NCBI GenBank assembly: GCA_030044395.1
Contig: JASHVW010000373.1
Coordinates: 1-9,806 of the forward strand
Length of the DNA: 9,806 bases
Direction: 5' to 3'
DNA from: Verrucomicrobiia bacterium
GTDB lineage: Bacteria > Verrucomicrobiota > Verrucomicrobiia > Limisphaerales > UBA11358
Part shown: positions 7,352 to 9,806 of the stretch, one piece after another
Layout: every line of letters begins with the position of its first letter
Position numbering within the stretch: position 1 is the first letter of the stretch
The notes under the pieces: model-generated
Databases searched by the model: none
Seen by the model: the letters and a program-made list of their open reading frames with translations, nothing else
What the model was told of the DNA's origin: nothing
Program-made: the position numbers and the translations under genes

Positions 7352-7381
7352 TTTAAAAATAAGTTGCCAATTGAAGGGATG

Positions 7382-7398
7382 TTGATAAAAGAAATCAA
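7382..7398. promoter_or_regulatory. Inverted repeat between the divergent sucC and DUF4190-type genes
   Basis: TTGAT (7382-7386) and ATCAA (7394-7398) form a perfect 5-base inverted repeat around an A/G-only 7-base spacer, inside the 65-base divergent intergenic region (7352-7416). This region must hold both promoters, but I see no convincing -35/-10 pair on either strand. The repeat could be an operator; it is short enough to be chance. Confidence 0.2.
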
Positions 7399-7416
7399 TC
7401 TTTAATCCTAAAAGCA

Positions 7417-7687
7417 ATGAAACCACATCGCGGCACTTTAATCCTTGCTCCCGGAATTCTTAGCCTCGTCGATTGTTCCCCGCTCGGCATTGTCGCGTGG
7501 ATATTAGGCGGCAACGATCTCAAGGAAAATGGACGCCGGTACCATGGACCCGGCCGGTCTCGGGACCACGCAGGCCGGAAAGATATGCGGAATCATCGGG
7601 ACCATCCTGCTGGTTCTTTCCGTGATTTTGGTTGCCATCATTTTCATGTTCGGCTTGGCCGCCGGGCTGCACCAAACCGGACGCTAA
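7417..7687 (+). pseudogene. DUF4190-type small membrane protein, frameshifted by one extra base
   Basis: Two reading frames together spell one protein of about 90 residues. The first (7417-7528) gives 'MKPHRGTLILAPGILSL' and 'GIVAWILGGNDLKE'. The second, one frame on (from 7529), gives 'MDAGTMDPAGLGTTQAGKIC' and a second hydrophobic helix ending 'AAGLHQTGR' at the stop 7685-7687. Removing one A from the run at 7526-7529 joins 'NDLKE' directly to 'MDAGTMDP', the continuity expected of two-helix DUF4190-like proteins. Without correction, the first frame runs as unrelated residues to 7707. The first helix also has a Pro and an Asp (ILAPGILSLVDCS) where hydrophobic residues are expected, which hints at decay. 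A sequencing or assembly error is the main alternative. Function of the family is unknown. Confidence 0.72.
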
Positions 7688-7739
7688 AAATCGCCGTTTC
7701 CTCTTGAATCGGCAACCGTGCGAAGGCAACTTGCGCACA

Positions 7740-8774
7740 ATGAAATTGTTTTCGGTTTTGGCGGTATTGGCATTTGGTTTCTCGGTTTCGAACGCGGCCT
7801 TCATTGACGGGCAGGAATATGTTCCACTGGGTGATTGGGCAAGGGCAAATGGCCTGCACACGGTCATTGCCAATCGTGAAGTCGTCCTGACGGGTAAGAC
7901 GTCGCGCCTTGCGTTTGAAGTGGATTCAGCGCAGGCCCAAATTAACGGTGTCAACGTGCGGCTCTCGTTTCCGCTGGCGAGCGACCGGGGGACGCCGCTG
8001 ATTTCCAAAATGGACATCGCCTCCACTCTTCGCCCGCTGCTTTTTCCCCAAAGGACTCCGGGGGAGCGAATTACAACCATCTGCCTCGATCCGGGCCATG
8101 GCGGCAAAGACACGGGTAACCGCGTTGGCAGCGGATTATTCGCGCATAACGAAAAAAGTTACACGCTGCCGCTGGCGCTGGAATTGCGCTCACAATTGAG
8201 GAAGGTTGGTTTCAAGGTGATTTTGACGCGCAGCCGGGATGTCTATGTGGAATTGCCCGAACGTCCGGCAATCGCCAACCGGGCGGGCGCAAATTTGTTT
8301 ATCAGCCTGCATTTCAACGCGGCGCAAGTGGATAAGGTTGACGTCCATGGCCCGGAGACGTATTGCATTACGCCGGTCGGCGCCCAATCGTCGAATGCGC
8401 ATGGCGAAGATGGCGAATTCGGTTCGACGGTGGGCACGGGGCCAACAGTGGCGAATCGCCGGGAAAACGAAAGCCTGCTGCTGGCGTATCAAATTCAAAG
8501 ATCGCTGGTGGAGAACCTTCACGCAACCGACCGCAGTGTGCGGCGCGCGCGCTTTGCGGTATTGCGCGACGCCACCATGCCAGCCATATTGATTGAAGGC
8601 GGTTACATGACCAATCCAACCGAGGGCCAAAAAATCTACAGCGCGGCGTATCGCCGGGAAATGGCCGCAGCGATTGTAAAAGGAATTCTGGCATATCAGA
8701 GAATAACGGAGGAGACGGCGTTGCCTTCGGCAATGACCACGAATAAAATTTCGGCAATTCGTCACGCTGAATAA
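7740..8774 (+). CDS. Exported N-acetylmuramoyl-L-alanine amidase (Amidase_3)
   Basis: A 344-residue zinc amidase that cleaves the MurNAc-L-Ala bond of peptidoglycan, used in cell separation and wall turnover. The start at 7740 yields a signal peptide ('MKLFSVLAVLAFGFSVSNAA', cleavage near residue 20). A longer frame from 7632 has no signal-like start and overlaps the DUF4190-type gene. Residues ~21-103 resemble a copper-amine-oxidase-N-like wall-associated module ('FIDGQEYVPLGDWARANGL'). Residues ~112-320 are the Amidase_3 domain: H120 in 'DPGHGGKDTG', E138 in 'NEKSYTL' and H191 in 'ISLHFNA' are zinc ligands, and E286 in 'ILIEGGYMTN' is the catalytic Glu. A polar insertion (~203-245) lies near the active site. 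A 25-residue tail has no recognised motif. The gene is followed after 3 bases by the adenosyltransferase gene, probably as one operon. Confidence 0.92.
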   Translation: MKLFSVLAVLAFGFSVSNAAFIDGQEYVPLGDWARANGLHTVIANREVVLTGKTSRLAFEVDSAQAQINGVNVRLSFPLASDRGTPLISKMDIASTLRPLLFPQRTPGERITTICLDPGHGGKDTGNRVGSGLFAHNEKSYTLPLALELRSQLRKVGFKVILTRSRDVYVELPERPAIANRAGANLFISLHFNAAQVDKVDVHGPETYCITPVGAQSSNAHGEDGEFGSTVGTGPTVANRRENESLLLAYQIQRSLVENLHATDRSVRRARFAVLRDATMPAILIEGGYMTNPTEGQKIYSAAYRREMAAAIVKGILAYQRITEETALPSAMTTNKISAIRHAE

Positions 8775-8777
8775 CTC

Positions 8778-9323
8778 ATGAGCATTGTCACCAAAACGGG
8801 GGATTCGGGCACAACGGCGCTGATGTATGGCCGGCGCGTGCCGAAAAACCATCCACGCGTCGAAGCCTATGGGGCGATCGACGAATTGAACGCCGCGCTG
8901 GGGGTGGCGCGCGCCGCGGCCGCAACGGAAAATTTCATTGCCGACAAGCTGTTGGCCATTCAAAAGGATTTGATTGTGGTGATGGGCGAACTGTGTGTTC
9001 AACCGGAGGATTTGAAGCGTTATTTTGCGGACGGTTATTTGCCGGTGACGCCGGAAATGACAGCGCGGCTGGACGCCCTGGTGAAAGAAATTGAATCGCA
9101 AAACATCAGTTTCAAGGGCTGGGCGACGCCGGGTGCCACGGGCACTTCCGCCGCGCTGGACGTGGCTCGGACAATATGCCGTCGCGCCGAACGGCGCGTT
9201 TGCGAGCTAAAATTTGTCGGCGAACTTCACAACGGGGAAATTGTGATTTATTTGAACCGCCTCGGCGATTTGCTCTGGCTCTTTGCGCGATGGGCGGAAC
9301 AAGGAATGAAGAATCCAGAATGA
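8778..9323 (+). CDS. Cob(I)yrinic acid a,c-diamide adenosyltransferase, PduO type
   Basis: A 181-residue ATP:corrinoid adenosyltransferase that transfers the 5'-deoxyadenosyl group of ATP to cob(I)alamin, making coenzyme B12. The N-terminal ATP-binding stretch 'IVTKTGDSGTTALMYGRRV' (3-21) and 'RVEAYGAIDELNAALG' (27-42) are diagnostic. So are 'DVARTICRRAERRV' (128-141; R131, R135, R136, E138) and 'YLNRLGDLLWLFARW' (158-172; N160). The protein is a five-helix bundle that trimerises in characterised relatives. The family often has 'PGG' before the fourth helix; here it reads 'ATPGATGTSAAL'. The ATG is 3 bases after the amidase stop with no Shine-Dalgarno, suggesting translational coupling. No other B12 gene is visible, so the dependent enzyme is unknown. 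The symbols cobO, pduO and mmaB are all used for this family, so I leave it blank. Confidence 0.93.
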   Translation: MSIVTKTGDSGTTALMYGRRVPKNHPRVEAYGAIDELNAALGVARAAAATENFIADKLLAIQKDLIVVMGELCVQPEDLKRYFADGYLPVTPEMTARLDALVKEIESQNISFKGWATPGATGTSAALDVARTICRRAERRVCELKFVGELHNGEIVIYLNRLGDLLWLFARWAEQGMKNPE

Positions 9324-9351
9324 AGAACGTTAAAGGCGGAAGGGAATTTTC

Positions 9352-9379
9352 TTGATTCAGGCAACCCTGCGATTATTTT
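9352..9379 (+). promoter_or_regulatory. Candidate promoter of tRNA-Thr
   Basis: TTGATT (9352-9357) and TATTTT (9374-9379) are 16 bases apart. Transcription would begin near 9386, about 11 bases before the mature tRNA 5' end at 9397. Spacing and -10 match the candidate efp promoter. Confidence 0.5.
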
Positions 9380-9396
9380 GAGCGACGCTCTCGGAA

Positions 9397-9471
9397 GCCA
9401 ATGTAGCTCAGCGGTAGAGCAACGGTTTCGTAAACCGTCGGTCGCCGGTTCAATCCCGGCCATTGGCTCCA
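9397..9471 (+). tRNA. tRNA-Thr (anticodon CGU)
   Basis: A complete cloverleaf can be drawn by hand. The acceptor stem GCCAATG (9397-9403) pairs with CATTGGC (9461-9467). The D-stem is GCTC/GAGC around AGCGGTA. The anticodon stem ACGGT/ACCGT surrounds TTCGTAA, with anticodon CGT at 9429-9431. The variable loop is CGGTC (9439-9443). The T-stem GCCGG/CCGGC surrounds TTCAATC. The discriminator is T (9468) and CCA (9469-9471) is encoded. G1-C72 and C2-G71 agree with Thr identity; the anticodon loop is identical to that of E. coli tRNA-Thr(CGU). U at the discriminator differs from the A of E. coli. All stems are fully paired, so the gene should be functional even with the mobile element next to it. 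Confidence 0.97.
9439..9471 (+). other. Probable attachment-site half (attL/attR) at the tRNA-Thr 3' end
   Basis: The 3' part of the tRNA gene (T-arm, acceptor strand and CCA) is the usual core for tyrosine-recombinase elements. An integrase gene begins 189 bases downstream, reading away from the tRNA. The matching copy would be at the other end of the element, outside the window, so the exact core cannot be drawn. Confidence 0.5.
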
Positions 9472-9519
9472 CTTCCAAGTGGGGAATTTCCAAGGGGTTA
9501 CGGGAACGCAGCGGCCAAC

Positions 9520-9539
9520 TGCCAGTGAAATTGCCAGTG
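9520..9539 (+). repeat. Two direct repeats TGCCAGTG, 12-base period
   Basis: TGCCAGTG occurs at 9520-9527 and 9532-9539, one helical turn apart, between the tRNA and the integrase. Short, regularly phased direct repeats here could be integrase arm-type or excisionase sites. That role is an inference. Confidence 0.4.
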
Positions 9540-9559
9540 GAACGGGCGGCGCGCAAAGA

Positions 9560-9598
9560 ACTAGGCGCATACCGTCCGCCTACTAGGCGTAAACGGTA
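9560..9598. repeat. Nested direct and inverted repeats upstream of the integrase
   Basis: ACTAGGCG is repeated at 9560-9567 and 9582-9589. A near-perfect inverted repeat pairs TACCGT (9570-9575) with ACGGTA (9593-9598) and CGCCTA (9577-9582) with TAGGCG (9584-9589). A further overlapping one, GGTAG/CTACC (9595-9606), uses the same ACGGTAG arm, so the two hairpins exclude each other. Such structure fits a recombination or regulatory region. Confidence 0.45.
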
Positions 9599-9634
9599 GA
9601 GCTACCAGTTAACGCTGCGCCATCGAACCGGTTC

Positions 9635-9660
9635 ACATTACCAGACAAAAAAGGTAATGT
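9635..9660 (+). promoter_or_regulatory. 8-bp hairpin covering the integrase ribosome-binding site
   Basis: ACATTACC (9635-9642) pairs perfectly with GGTAATGT (9653-9660) around a 10-base A-rich loop. The right arm ends at the base before the ATG (9661) and contains the GG of a modest AAGG Shine-Dalgarno (9651-9654). Folding of the mRNA would partly hide the ribosome-binding site. Upstream and touching it is a 10-base palindrome GAACCGGTTC (9625-9634). Confidence 0.4.
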
Positions 9661-9806
9661 ATGAAACAGCGGTTTATCCTGTATCGGCGGTCCAACGGAA
9701 TATTTTACGCGGAGGACACGATCACCCGGAAGCAGGCGAGTTTGCGGACCACCGAACGCATCAAGGCGGTTCGACTTCTGCACGCCAAAAACGAGGCCAG
9801 CGAACA
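9661..9806 (+). CDS. Site-specific (tyrosine recombinase-type) integrase, N-terminal fragment, continues past the window
   Basis: The frame from ATG 9661 is open to the right edge (48 complete codons). It begins 'MKQRFILYRRSNGIFYAEDT', continues 'TRKQASLRTTERIKAVRLLH' and then 'AKNEASE'. This is the beta-hairpin-then-helix N-terminus seen in many verrucomicrobial phage/island integrases, with the 'LYRR..G.FY.EDT.T.KQ.SLRT' pattern and the helix 'AVRLLHAKNEA'. The catalytic domain (R-H-R-Y) would lie outside the window, so activity cannot be judged. Its position just downstream of a tRNA gene, behind a repeat-rich region, supports the assignment. An AAGG sits 6 bases before the ATG. What the element carries is not visible. 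Confidence 0.75.
   Translation, partial: MKQRFILYRRSNGIFYAEDTITRKQASLRTTERIKAVRLLHAKNEASE

Noticed and set aside
7417..7707. A 96-residue hypothetical protein in a single frame
   Set aside because: After codon ~37 the residues look random, while the next frame continues the DUF4190-type protein precisely. A frameshifted gene is the better reading.
8190..9101. 303-codon minus-strand open frame
   Set aside because: It is antisense to the amidase and adenosyltransferase, both of which have complete catalytic motifs; its product is rich in His, Arg and Gln without a recognisable domain.
9248..9570. Minus-strand open frames across the tRNA (products with 'MAGIEPATDGLRNRCSTAELH' or 'GLNRRPTVYETVALPLSYIG')
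   Set aside because: These are the well-known spurious translations of the antisense strand of a tRNA gene, not proteins.
9560..9631. Possible degenerate tRNA on the minus strand (GCGCAGCGTTAACTGGTAGCTC followed by ACCGT...ACGGT)
   Set aside because: The D-arm-like piece and a stem are suggestive, but the anticodon arm would need a large insertion, and no paired acceptor stem or standard T-arm follows.
1..9806. CRISPR arrays, insertion sequences, rRNA or a plasmid/phage origin
   Set aside because: No spaced repeats of CRISPR size, transposase motifs, terminal inverted repeats or rRNA signatures were found by reading both strands.

Overview
The window looks like chromosomal DNA of a soil or freshwater Verrucomicrobiota, most likely Pedosphaera/Limisphaera-like. 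This rests on family resemblance, not a database search: the secreted protein at the left edge ends in the 'STNLxxW' module common in these bacteria, a DUF4190 protein carries an 'EMDAGTMDPAG'-like segment, and a partial integrase starts with a 'LYRR..GxFYxEDTxTxKQxSLRT' N-terminus. Most genes lack a Shine-Dalgarno sequence, and several starts sit behind A/T-rich leaders.

Left part (1-5494). The C-terminal part of a large secreted Ig-like/carboxypeptidase-regulatory-like protein is followed by efp (elongation factor P), which has asparagine at the loop tip where Lys or Arg is normally modified. efp converges, 6 bases apart, with a GT39/ArnT-like membrane glycosyltransferase on the minus strand. 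Divergent from the latter is a two-gene unit: a metallo-beta-lactamase-fold hydrolase with an N-terminal HTH-like region, then a 563-residue polytopic membrane protein with GT-C-like acidic loop residues.

Middle part (5495-7739). ilvN (acetolactate synthase regulatory subunit) has no ilvB beside it. It converges with sucC (succinyl-CoA synthetase beta subunit), which has no sucD beside it. Divergent from sucC is a small DUF4190-type membrane protein gene whose two halves lie in different frames because of one extra A.

Right part (7740-9806). An exported N-acetylmuramoyl-L-alanine amidase and a PduO-type cobalamin adenosyltransferase lie 3 bases apart. Next comes a complete tRNA-Thr(CGU) with an encoded CCA and a good promoter. 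Downstream is a 189-base region crowded with direct and inverted repeats, then the first 48 codons of a tyrosine-recombinase-like integrase running off the right edge. The tRNA 3' end is therefore the probable left boundary of an integrated mobile element whose cargo lies outside this window.

No complete new multi-gene system is visible. The points most worth following are the Asn-tip EF-P, the tRNA-Thr/integrase junction, the HTH-MBL/GT-C-like gene pair and the broken DUF4190 gene.
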